A DNA stretch of 64,000 nucleotides from contig NC_013521.1 in the NCBI RefSeq assembly GCF_000024925.1, positions 620,001-684,000 of the forward strand, written 5' to 3'. This DNA is from Sanguibacter keddieii DSM 10542. GTDB lineage: Bacteria; Actinomycetota; Actinomycetes; Actinomycetales; Cellulomonadaceae. The position numbers and the translations under genes are program-made. How positions within the stretch are numbered: the first letter of the stretch is position 1; every line of letters begins with the position of its first letter. Positions 27,642 through 36,755 of this stretch are shown here, piece after piece. The notes beneath the pieces are model-generated. The model made no database searches. It was not told the DNA's origin and worked only from the letters and a program-made list of their open reading frames with translations.

Positions 27642-29348
27642 TCAGGCCTGCTCGGCGAGGGCGGTCTCGTACGCCTCGCGGACCTGGTCGCCGCCGGCCT
27701 TGCGCCAGGCGTCGCGGTACTCGTCGAGCTGGTCGAGCGACATGCGCCCGGACACGATGCCGTTGCGGTAGTCGGTGTCGACCGCGGAGAGCTTGGCGCC
27801 CTCGCTCACGTTGGGCTCGTTGTAGAGGCCGACGACGGGGCTGGGCACGGTCGCCGCGACCAGCGGCTCGAGGGACTGCTGGAAGTTCTCGACGAACTCG
27901 AGCGAGGCGGGTGCCACGACGAAGGACGGCGACTTGAACGCACCGAGCCACTGGAGCGCGGCGCGGTCGTTGTTGGCGGTCTCGTCGCCGAGGTCGACGA
28001 TCGCATTGCCCTCGCCGAGCTCGTAGTTGTAGCCCTCGGCGCCGGTGTGGATGAACAGGGCCTCGGTGCTGCCGTCGGGCGCGCGCCAGTAGTTGATGAC
28101 GTCGAGCAGCTCCGCGAGGCGCTCCGGGTCCTCGGCGGCCCTCGCCGAGATCGAGACCATGCCCCAGTAGCCGTCGTTGCGCTGCACGACGATCTCGCCG
28201 CCGTCGAAGGCCGGCGGGACGAACATGCGCGGGTCGGCCCCCTCGGTGATGTCGACGGTGTCGCGCAGGATGTTGGCGCCGAAGTACCCGTTGAAGGAGT
28301 CGACGGTGAGGGCGAGCTGGCCGTTGGTGAACATCTCGGCGGCCTTGTTGCCCTGCGTCGCGAGCGCCAGGGCGTCAGGGTGGTAGACCCCGGCCTTCCA
28401 GAGCCTGGTGTGGTACTCGAGGACGTCGGCGTAGGCGTCGGTCTCGATGACGTTGACGAGCTTGCCCGAGTCGTCGAGCTGCCACGTGGTCCCGGCCCGG
28501 AACATCCACTCGACGACGGCCTGGAGCTTGCCGTCGAAGGCGCCGATGCCCCAGTGCTGCTTGCCGTTCACCGACCTGAGGTCGGCCACGGCGGTCATCA
28601 TCTCGAGGAAGCCCTCGGCGTCGGCCGGCATCTCGTCGAAGCCGGCCGCGGCCATGAGGTCCCAGCGGATCGCGGGGAAGTTGGTGAGGTACGGGTCTTC
28701 GTTCGGGATGCCGAACAGGTGCCCGTTCTTGGCCGAGGCCTTCCAGGCGTTCGACCCGACGTTGGCGAGGTTGGGCCAGCGCAGGACCTCGTCGCCGGCG
28801 AGCGCCTCGGAGAGGTCGGCGAACACGCCGTCGTTGATCGCCTTGGCGGCGACGGCGTTGGTGTCCTGGACGAACAGGAGGTCGGGGACGTTGCCCGAGG
28901 CGATGGTCGTGGCCATCTTCTCGTTGTAGGTGTCGAAGGCGACCAGGGTGGGCTCGAAGGTCCCGCCGAGGCGCTCGTTCAGCCCGGCCCAGTACTCGTT
29001 GGCGGGGGCGGACTGGGGCGGTGCGCCCCACAGGACCTGGAAGGTCGTGACCTTCCCGCCCGAGAGCGGCGCTGCGGTCACGGAGTCGTAGTACTCCTGG
29101 ATGGGCTGGGTGTAGATGGTCGGCATGCCCTCGACCGCGCTGACGATGCCGCCGGGGACCTCGCGCGGCGCGACGTAGGTGGGGAGGGCGAGGGCCTTGG
29201 CCTCGCGGGGGTTCGGGCGTCCTCCGCCACCTCCGCCGCCGGAGCACGAGGCGAGGGTCACGGTCATCGCCGCGAGACCGGTGAGGCTGAGGAAGCCGCG
29301 TCGGCTGAGAGGTGTGCTGAGTCGGTGACCGATGGGTGCCGAGGACAT
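27642..29348 (-). CDS. Extracellular sugar-binding lipoprotein (LplA/YtcQ type)
   Basis: A 568-residue solute-binding protein. The N-terminus has a twin-arginine-like SRRGFLSL and a lipobox LASC with a glycine-rich linker, so it is probably exported by Tat and lipid-anchored. The large size (over 500 residues) fits the LplA/YtcQ group that binds complex oligosaccharides. An AAAGGAGA ribosome site precedes the ATG. It is the first gene of the importer operon, with a good promoter at 29389-29417. Confidence 0.92.
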   Translation of the reverse strand: MSSAPIGHRLSTPLSRRGFLSLTGLAAMTVTLASCSGGGGGGGRPNPREAKALALPTYVAPREVPGGIVSAVEGMPTIYTQPIQEYYDSVTAAPLSGGKVTTFQVLWGAPPQSAPANEYWAGLNERLGGTFEPTLVAFDTYNEKMATTIASGNVPDLLFVQDTNAVAAKAINDGVFADLSEALAGDEVLRWPNLANVGSNAWKASAKNGHLFGIPNEDPYLTNFPAIRWDLMAAAGFDEMPADAEGFLEMMTAVADLRSVNGKQHWGIGAFDGKLQAVVEWMFRAGTTWQLDDSGKLVNVIETDAYADVLEYHTRLWKAGVYHPDALALATQGNKAAEMFTNGQLALTVDSFNGYFGANILRDTVDITEGADPRMFVPPAFDGGEIVVQRNDGYWGMVSISARAAEDPERLAELLDVINYWRAPDGSTEALFIHTGAEGYNYELGEGNAIVDLGDETANNDRAALQWLGAFKSPSFVVAPASLEFVENFQQSLEPLVAATVPSPVVGLYNEPNVSEGAKLSAVDTDYRNGIVSGRMSLDQLDEYRDAWRKAGGDQVREAYETALAEQA

Positions 29349-29388
29349 CCGCTTCTCCTTTGAAGGTGGTGATGCTCAATCAGGCACG

Positions 29389-29431
29389 ACGGTAGCGCTC
29401 GGTCTGGAAATTGTCTAACGAACGTTCAGTA
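29389..29431 (-). promoter_or_regulatory. Promoter and TetR-like operator of the sugar importer
   Basis: On the minus strand, -35 TAGACA (29417-29412), a 17-nt spacer and -10 TACCGT (29394-29389) make a good promoter. The palindrome GAACGTTC (29420-29427), flanked by TAAC and AGTA, abuts the -35 and resembles TetR-family operators. Confidence 0.6.
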
Positions 29432-29516
29432 AGTGATCGTGACCTGCGAGGATGTGCCGACGGAACCGGTCGGGCGCACGACGGTGGCCCCGCGTCGCCG
29501 TCGCCTGTACGTTCGT

Positions 29517-29528
29517 ACGCATGTCGGT
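29517..29528. promoter_or_regulatory. Inverted repeat upstream of the FHS-type MFS gene
   Basis: GTACG-TT-CGTAC is a perfect 5-bp inverted repeat in the 234-bp gap between the divergent importer and MFS genes. It is a possible operator; the cognate regulator is unknown. Confidence 0.35.
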
Positions 29529-29582
29529 GGTCCACCTCGCGCCCACCGCTCGTCGCTCCTGTGAAAGGCAGCCCACCCCGCC

Positions 29583-30827
29583 GTGTACTCGCTCCTCCTG
29601 GCGATCATCTACATCGCCTTCATCAGCCTCGGCCTCCCGGACTCCCTCGTCGGGGCCGGGTGGCCGGTCATGCACCAGGACCTCGGCGTCCCGGTGGCCT
29701 ATGCCGGCATCGTGACCATGATCATCGCCAGCGGCACGATCGTGTCCAGCCTCGCCTCGGAGCGGGTCACCCGCCGCCTCGGCACCGGCGTCGTCACGGC
29801 CGTCAGCGTGGGGCTCACCGCCGCCGCCCTCGTCGGCTTCTCCGTCTCCGGCTCGTTCTGGGTGCTGTGCTTGTGGGCTGTCCCCTACGGGCTGGGAGCC
29901 GGCGCGGTCGACGCGGCCCTCAACAACTACGTGGCCCTGCACTACGCGGCCCGGCACATGAACTGGCTGCACAGCTTCTGGGGGCTGGGGGCGTCGATCA
30001 GCCCGTTCATCATGAGCTACGCCCTGACCTCCGGCCAGGGGTGGTCGAGCGCCTACCGGATCGTCGGTCTCACCCAGGTCGTGCTCACGTTCGTGCTGAT
30101 CGTGAGCCTGCCGGTGTGGGGGAAGGCCGCCCGGTCGGCCCCGCCCGGGCACGACGTCGCCGGCGGTGACGAGCAGGCGACCGGACTCGAGCCGTCGGGC
30201 CGAGGCAGCACCCACGTGCCGCTCGCCGAGGCGCTGCGCATCCCCGGGGTGGTGCTGGTCCTGGTCGCCTTCTTCGCCTACTGCGCGCTCGAGAGCACGG
30301 CGATCCTGTGGGCGGCGACGTATCTGGTCACCGACCGGGGAGTCGACCCGGCCACGGCGGCAGCCTTCGCCTCGCTGTTCTTGATCGGCATCACCGGTGG
30401 ACGGTTCTTGGCCGGGTTCTTCGCCGACCGGGTCGGCGACCGGCACCTGATCCGCGGGGGCTTCGTGACGGTCGGCCTCGGTGTCGTGATGCTCGCGCTC
30501 CCTCTGGAGACCGACGCGCCGGCGCTCGTCGGTCTCGTGGCCGTCGGGCTGGGGTGCGCACCGATCTACCCGGCGATCATCCACTCCACCCCGGTGAACT
30601 TCGGCCGACGCAGCTCGCAGGCGATCATCGGCATCCAGATGGCCGCCGCGTACACCGGTTCCACCCTGGCACCGCCGGCGTTCGGCCTGGTCTCGACCGG
30701 GGTCGGGATGTGGACGTTCCCGCTGTTCCTCGCCGTGCTGGCGGCTCTGGGCCTGCTCATGTCCGAGCGCCTCAACCGGCTCGTCGGACGCCGAGCACAG
30801 GTCGACGAGGTCGCTCCGCCGTCCTGA
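29583..30827 (+). CDS. MFS transporter, FHS-like sugar permease
   Basis: A 414-residue protein with about twelve membrane helices. FISLGLPDSLVGAGWPVM at the first helix, VDAALNNYVALHY and WLHSFWGLGASISPF are typical of the FHS/fucose-permease-like branch of MFS. GTG 29583 is the first usable start, with AAAGG about 15 nt upstream, a rather long spacing. It is divergent from the sugar importer. The likely substrate is a sugar or related metabolite, but this cannot be fixed from sequence. Confidence 0.85.
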   Translation: MYSLLLAIIYIAFISLGLPDSLVGAGWPVMHQDLGVPVAYAGIVTMIIASGTIVSSLASERVTRRLGTGVVTAVSVGLTAAALVGFSVSGSFWVLCLWAVPYGLGAGAVDAALNNYVALHYAARHMNWLHSFWGLGASISPFIMSYALTSGQGWSSAYRIVGLTQVVLTFVLIVSLPVWGKAARSAPPGHDVAGGDEQATGLEPSGRGSTHVPLAEALRIPGVVLVLVAFFAYCALESTAILWAATYLVTDRGVDPATAAAFASLFLIGITGGRFLAGFFADRVGDRHLIRGGFVTVGLGVVMLALPLETDAPALVGLVAVGLGCAPIYPAIIHSTPVNFGRRSSQAIIGIQMAAAYTGSTLAPPAFGLVSTGVGMWTFPLFLAVLAALGLLMSERLNRLVGRRAQVDEVAPPS

Positions 30828-32537
<1,710 letters not shown>

Positions 32538-32635
32538 CGGTCACCGGTCTCGGCCGGGAACCGCACCCGTCGGACCGCCCGGTACACGGTCGCGCGGGAC
32601 CCCCGAACCACCTCCCAGCCCCTCTCGCCTGCCCG

Positions 32636-33850
32636 TCAGCCGGCCGCGACGGTCAGCCCCAGCTCGGCGCGCGGGTCGCGCACGGTGCTCTCGAGGCCGC
32701 GGGACAGCACGCCGGTCTCGCGGAGCTCGGCGGCGGTGATGCGTCGTCCGCCGGCGTCGGCGGAGGCGTAGATCGCCGTGACGATCTCGAGGGGACGACG
32801 GGCCGACGACGCGACGTCGGGCAGCACGGTCCCCTCGCGCAGCGCGCGGAAGGTCTCGCGGATCAGGGGGATGTGCCCGCTGGGCTCGTCCTCCTCGGGG
32901 AACGCCCACCCGGCCGCCTCCTCTGCCGGCACGACCGGCGCCGGGGTGATCCGCCAGTTCTCGGTCGCGTGCCCGTAGAGGTGCTCGACCTCGATGGTCG
33001 CGCGCTCGCAGTCGACCCGCACGTGGCTGGTCTCGCGCGGGCATAGCGTCGAGGACACCGCGGTCGCGACGACGCCGTTGCGGAACAGGATGGTCGCGGT
33101 CGACGCGTCCTCCATGTCGGTCTCGCGGTCGAGGCGCCACGTCTGGGCGCTGATCTCCTGCCAGTCCCCGAGCAGGTGCGCGAGCAGGTCCATCTGGTGG
33201 ATCCCGTGCCCGAGCGTCGTCCCTCCGCCCTCGGTGTCCCAGCGGCCGCGCCAGTCGACGGCGTAGTAGTCGGTCCCGCGGTACCAGAGCGTCTCGCACT
33301 GGGCGATGAGCGGCCGGCCGAGCGCGCCTGACCGCAGGAGGTCCCGGACGTGCGCCGCCCCGGTGCCGGTGCGCTGCTGGAAGATGATGGCGAAGGCCAG
33401 GCCGGCCTCGTCGCAGGCCTCCTGCATGTCGTCGAGCTCGGCGAGGGACAGTGCCGGGGGCTTCTCGCACACCACGTGCACGCCGGCCGCGACCGCCTGG
33501 AGCGTCTGCTCGCGGTGCAGGTCCGGCGGGGTGCACAGGTGCACGACGTCGACGGTCTCGGCCGCGAGCAGCTCCTCGAGGGTCTCGTAGCGCCCCGGGA
33601 CCGCGTACCGGTCCGCGAAGGCCTCGCGCCGCTCGGCGTTGCGGTTGGAGCACGCGACGAGCTCGGCCAGCGGGTCGAGGGCGAGGGCCTGCGCGTGGAG
33701 GTGGGCCACGGCGCCGGTGCCGATGATCGCGGCGCGGACCGGGCGGTCGTGCCCGATCGGCTCCCACGCGGCGCGCTCCGCCGTCGTCGTGGTGCCGGGC
33801 GGGCCTCCGTGCGCAGGGGTCGCCGAGGCGGGGAGTGCAGAGTCAGACAT
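32636..33850 (-). CDS. Gfo/Idh/MocA-family oxidoreductase
   Basis: A 404-residue NAD(P)-dependent sugar or polyol dehydrogenase-like protein. The Rossmann motif AAIIGTGAVAHLHAQAL lies at about 39-55, the catalytic-loop EKPPALSLAE at about 128, and a C-terminal substrate domain follows with GHGIHQMDLLAHLLGDW. It follows the LacI gene by 49 bp on the same strand and probably shares its transcript. The rhamnose locus next door suggests a related sugar substrate; this is inference. Confidence 0.88.
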   Translation of the reverse strand: MSDSALPASATPAHGGPPGTTTTAERAAWEPIGHDRPVRAAIIGTGAVAHLHAQALALDPLAELVACSNRNAERREAFADRYAVPGRYETLEELLAAETVDVVHLCTPPDLHREQTLQAVAAGVHVVCEKPPALSLAELDDMQEACDEAGLAFAIIFQQRTGTGAAHVRDLLRSGALGRPLIAQCETLWYRGTDYYAVDWRGRWDTEGGGTTLGHGIHQMDLLAHLLGDWQEISAQTWRLDRETDMEDASTATILFRNGVVATAVSSTLCPRETSHVRVDCERATIEVEHLYGHATENWRITPAPVVPAEEAAGWAFPEEDEPSGHIPLIRETFRALREGTVLPDVASSARRPLEIVTAIYASADAGGRRITAAELRETGVLSRGLESTVRDPRAELGLTVAAG

Positions 33851-33899
33851 CGTCGTTCGCTCCGTCAGGTAGTGCGTGGTGGTGTGAGGTGGTCAGGTG

Positions 33900-34943
33900 T
33901 CAGCCGGCGTGGCTCGACGCGCGGACGATCAGCTCGGGCTGGAACTGCACCTGCTCGTGCCGGAACCGGTCGCCCTGCGTGTGCTGGGACAGCAGCAGGT
34001 CGGCGGCCCGGTACCCGAGCTGGTGGGTGGGCTGGCGGACCGAGGTGAGCGGGGTGGCGAGCTCGCCGGCGAAGTTCACGTCGTCGTACCCGACCACGGC
34101 CATCTCGCCGGGCATCGCGATGCCCTCGGCGCGCAGCGTGCGCTGGACTCCGAGCGCCACGAGGTCGTTGACGCAGAACACGGCGGTCGGCCGGTCGACG
34201 CCGGCCGTGGTCGTGGCGAGCAGGTGGCGCATCGCGGCCTCGCCGCCGTCGGCGTTGAGGGCGGAGGCGGTGATCTCGGTGAGGTGCGTCGCCGGGTCGA
34301 GGCCGGCGGCGTCGAGCGCGCGGAGCAGGCCGGCGTGGCGGTCGCCGCACTGCCGGATGCTGTGCGCGCCGTTGACGAAGGCGATGTGCGTGTGTCCCTC
34401 CGCGACGAGGTGGTTCCCGGCGAGCTGCCCGCCGACGACGTCGTTGACCGCGGCGGACGAGATGTCGGGGACGGGGGAGGTCGCGTCGAGCAGCACCACG
34501 TTGACTCCTCGGGCGCGCAGCTCGAGCAGCGGCTCGATGTCGTCCGTCGAGGGGACGACGAGGACCCCGTGCACGCCGTGCTCCTCGAACAGCTTGAGGT
34601 AGCGGGCCTCACGGTCCGGGTCCTCGTCCGAGCTCGCCAGCATGAGCGTGAAGTCGTCCTCGGCGAGGCGGTCCTCGATGCCGCGGGCCACCTCGGTGAA
34701 GAACGGGTTGCCGATGTCCAGGACGATCGCGCCGACCGTCGTGATGGTCCCCGCACGCAGCTGACGGGCCGAGCCGTTGGGCACGAAGTGCAGCTCGCCG
34801 ATGGCGGCCTCGACGCGCTCGCGGGTCGTGGGGGAGACGCGGTCGGGCCGGTTGAGGACGTTCGAGACGGTCCCGACCGAGACGCCGGCGGCTCGCGCGA
34901 CGTCGCTGATGGAGCTCCGCTTGCGCGCAGTGGGCGTGGTCAC
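33900..34943 (-). CDS. LacI-family repressor of the rhamnose locus
   Basis: A 347-residue regulator. The N-terminal helix-turn-helix has ISDVARAAGVSVGTVSNVL and a hinge with RVSPTTRERVEAAI. A periplasmic-binding-type sugar domain follows (GAIVLDIGNPFF through VVGYDDVNFAGELATPLTSV). The GTG start is preceded by AAAGG. It is divergent from rhaM, and matching 14-bp operators sit at the rhaM and rhaI promoters. It therefore most likely represses rhamnose use and is released by rhamnose or a pathway intermediate. Confidence 0.9.
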   Translation of the reverse strand: MTTPTARKRSSISDVARAAGVSVGTVSNVLNRPDRVSPTTRERVEAAIGELHFVPNGSARQLRAGTITTVGAIVLDIGNPFFTEVARGIEDRLAEDDFTLMLASSDEDPDREARYLKLFEEHGVHGVLVVPSTDDIEPLLELRARGVNVVLLDATSPVPDISSAAVNDVVGGQLAGNHLVAEGHTHIAFVNGAHSIRQCGDRHAGLLRALDAAGLDPATHLTEITASALNADGGEAAMRHLLATTTAGVDRPTAVFCVNDLVALGVQRTLRAEGIAMPGEMAVVGYDDVNFAGELATPLTSVRQPTHQLGYRAADLLLSQHTQGDRFRHEQVQFQPELIVRASSHAG

Positions 34944-35015
34944 CGTGTCTGGCCTTTCGATGGGTGGGCGTCGGGGCGCGTCGTCGGGCCCCGGTGCCCT
35001 TGGATCCTACGGCGC

Positions 35016-35072
35016 TTGACCCGCCGAGAACGTGGGACGTAGCGTCCTCGGCATCGCAGTGAACCGATTCAC
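35016..35072 (+). promoter_or_regulatory. rhaM promoter with LacI operator
   Basis: -35 TTGACC (35016-35021), an 18-nt spacer and -10 TAGCGT (35040-35045) are followed by the near-palindrome GTGAACCGATTCAC (35059-35072). The operator lies just past the expected start of transcription, a roadblock position typical of LacI repressors. The divergent lacI promoter, with a possible TAGGAT -10 on the other strand at 35009-35004, overlaps this region. Confidence 0.75.
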
Positions 35073-35113
35073 AAGAATGTAGCGCATCGCTACCGAGGAC
35101 GAGGAGGTCCGTC

Positions 35114-35464
35114 GTGGCCAGAGTGTGCTTCGTGTCCCAGGTCGACCCCGCCCGGCTCGACGAGTACCGCGCGCATCATGCCGCCGTGTGGCCCGAGATG
35201 CTCGAGGCCCTGCGCGACTGCGGGTGGCGCGACTACCACCTGTTCCTGTCGCCCGAGGGTCTCCTTGTGGGGTTCGTCGACGTCGACGACTACGAGCAGG
35301 TCCAGGCGGCGATGGGGCGGACCGCGGTGAACGCCCGCTGGCAGGCCGAGATGGGGCAGTTCTTCGTGTCTGACGAGACCGCCCCCGACGAGGGCATGGT
35401 GCGCCTCGACCAGGTGTTCCACCTCGAGGCGCAGCTCGCGGACGCCGGTCTCCCGACGCGCTGA
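35114..35464 (+). CDS. rhaM: L-rhamnose mutarotase
   Basis: A 116-residue ferredoxin-like-fold enzyme that interconverts alpha- and beta-L-rhamnose. Diagnostic features are the N-terminal RVCFVSQVDP, the conserved YRAHHAAVWPEM histidine pair, GWRDYHLFL and MGQFF. Length is usual for RhaM. GTG 35114 has a strong GAGGAGG ribosome site (35101-35107). It is the first gene of the rhamnose cluster. Confidence 0.93.
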   Translation: MARVCFVSQVDPARLDEYRAHHAAVWPEMLEALRDCGWRDYHLFLSPEGLLVGFVDVDDYEQVQAAMGRTAVNARWQAEMGQFFVSDETAPDEGMVRLDQVFHLEAQLADAGLPTR

Positions 35465-35512
35465 GGGCCCTGGTGGCGGGTCGGGGTGCCGCTCGCCGTC
35501 GTCCTCCCGGTG

Positions 35513-35560
35513 TTGACGGGCGAGGCGGGACGTCCGTACAGTTCTCTTGAAACGATTCAC
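35513..35560 (+). promoter_or_regulatory. rhaI promoter with LacI operator
   Basis: -35 TTGACG (35513-35518), an 18-nt spacer and -10 TACAGT (35537-35542). TTGAAACGATTCAC (35547-35560) covers the expected start point and shares the NTGAANCGATTCAC core with the site before rhaM. Confidence 0.75.
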
Positions 35561-35578
35561 AACGAGGTGGAGAGCCAG

Positions 35579-36754
35579 ATGTCACACGCTGAACTGAGCG
35601 CCGACGCGCGCACCGCGCTGCTCGCGCAGACCATAGAGCTGCCCTCCTGGGCCTTCGGCAACTCCGGGACCCGGTTCAAGGTGTTCGCGCAGGAGGGTGT
35701 CCCACGTGACCCCTTCGAGAAGATCGCGGACGCTGCACAGGTGAATCGATACACGGCGACGGCGCCGCGCGTCTCCCTGCACATCCCGTGGGACCTCACC
35801 GACGACTACGAGAAGCTCTCCGCGCACGCGAAGGACCTCGGCGTCGAGATCGGTGCCATCAACTCGAACCTCTTCCAGGACGACGCCTACATGCTCGGGT
35901 CGCTCACGCACCCCGACCCCGTCGTCCGCAAGAAGGCCGTCGAGCACCACCTCCAGTGCATCGACGTCATGCGCGCCACCGGCTCGACCGACCTCAAGCT
36001 CTGGCTGCCCGACGGCCTCAACTACCCGGGCCAGGACAACCTCCGCGCCCGTCAGGACCGCCTCGCCGACGGTCTCGCGGAGATCTACGCGGCCCTCGAC
36101 CCCCAGCACCGGCTGGTCGTGGAGTACAAGTTCTTCGAGCCGTCCTTCTACGCCACCGACATCCCCGACTGGGGCACCGCGCTGCTGCACTGCCTCGCCC
36201 TCGGCCCGCAGGCCGTCGTCGTCCTCGACACCGGGCACCACGCCCCGGGCACCAACATCGAGTTCATCGTCGCCCAGCTGCTGCGCCAGGGACGCCTCGG
36301 CGCCTTCGACTTCAACTCGCGCTTCTACGCCGACGACGACCTCATGGTCGGTGCCGCCGACCCGTTCCAGCTGTTCCGGATCATGCACGAGATCGTCCAG
36401 GCGGGTGCGCTCGCGCCCGACTCGGGCGTCAACTTCATGCTCGACCAGTGCCACAACATCGAGCCCAAGATCCCCGCGCAGATCCGCTCGGTGATGAACG
36501 TCCAGGAGGCCACCGCCAAGGCGCTCCTCGTCGACGCCGCCGCCCTCGACACCGCGCAGCAGTCCGGTGACGTGCTCGGCGCGAACGGCGCGCTCATGGA
36601 CGCCTACAACACCGACGTCCGTCCGCTGCTCGCCGGTCTCCGCGAGGAGCAGGGCCTGCACCCGGACCCGCTCGCCGCCTACGCCGCGTCGGGCTACGCC
36701 GAGAAGATCGTCGCCGAGCGTGTCGGCGGCACGCAGGCCGGATGGGGAGCCTGA
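35579..36754 (+). CDS. rhaI: L-rhamnose isomerase
   Basis: A 391-residue TIM-barrel isomerase converting L-rhamnose to L-rhamnulose. RVSLHIPWD, LKLWLPDGLNYPGQD, VVEYKFFEPSFYATD and VVLDTGHHAPGTNIE carry the metal and substrate ligands of the RhaI-type (Pseudomonas stutzeri-like) isomerases, not the E. coli RhaA type. ATG 35579 follows AGGTGGAGAG. It has its own promoter and operator, plus a third operator-like sequence at codons 55-59. The aldolase/dehydrogenase gene follows after 1 bp. Confidence 0.93.
   Translation: MSHAELSADARTALLAQTIELPSWAFGNSGTRFKVFAQEGVPRDPFEKIADAAQVNRYTATAPRVSLHIPWDLTDDYEKLSAHAKDLGVEIGAINSNLFQDDAYMLGSLTHPDPVVRKKAVEHHLQCIDVMRATGSTDLKLWLPDGLNYPGQDNLRARQDRLADGLAEIYAALDPQHRLVVEYKFFEPSFYATDIPDWGTALLHCLALGPQAVVVLDTGHHAPGTNIEFIVAQLLRQGRLGAFDFNSRFYADDDLMVGAADPFQLFRIMHEIVQAGALAPDSGVNFMLDQCHNIEPKIPAQIRSVMNVQEATAKALLVDAAALDTAQQSGDVLGANGALMDAYNTDVRPLLAGLREEQGLHPDPLAAYAASGYAEKIVAERVGGTQAGWGA
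35741..35754. promoter_or_regulatory. Intragenic LacI operator-like site in rhaI
   Basis: GTGAATCGATACAC matches the two promoter operators at 12 and 11 of 14 positions. It uses AAT and CGA codons, uncommon in this gene, in place of the usual AAC and CGC. It lies 194 bp downstream of the rhaI operator. Confidence 0.55.
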
Positions 36755-36755
36755 C

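Noticed and set aside
26570-29363. Long plus-strand frames opposite the sugar importer genes
   Set aside because: They encode low-complexity Asp/Gly/Arg sequence antisense to well-supported ABC transporter genes and have no ribosome sites.
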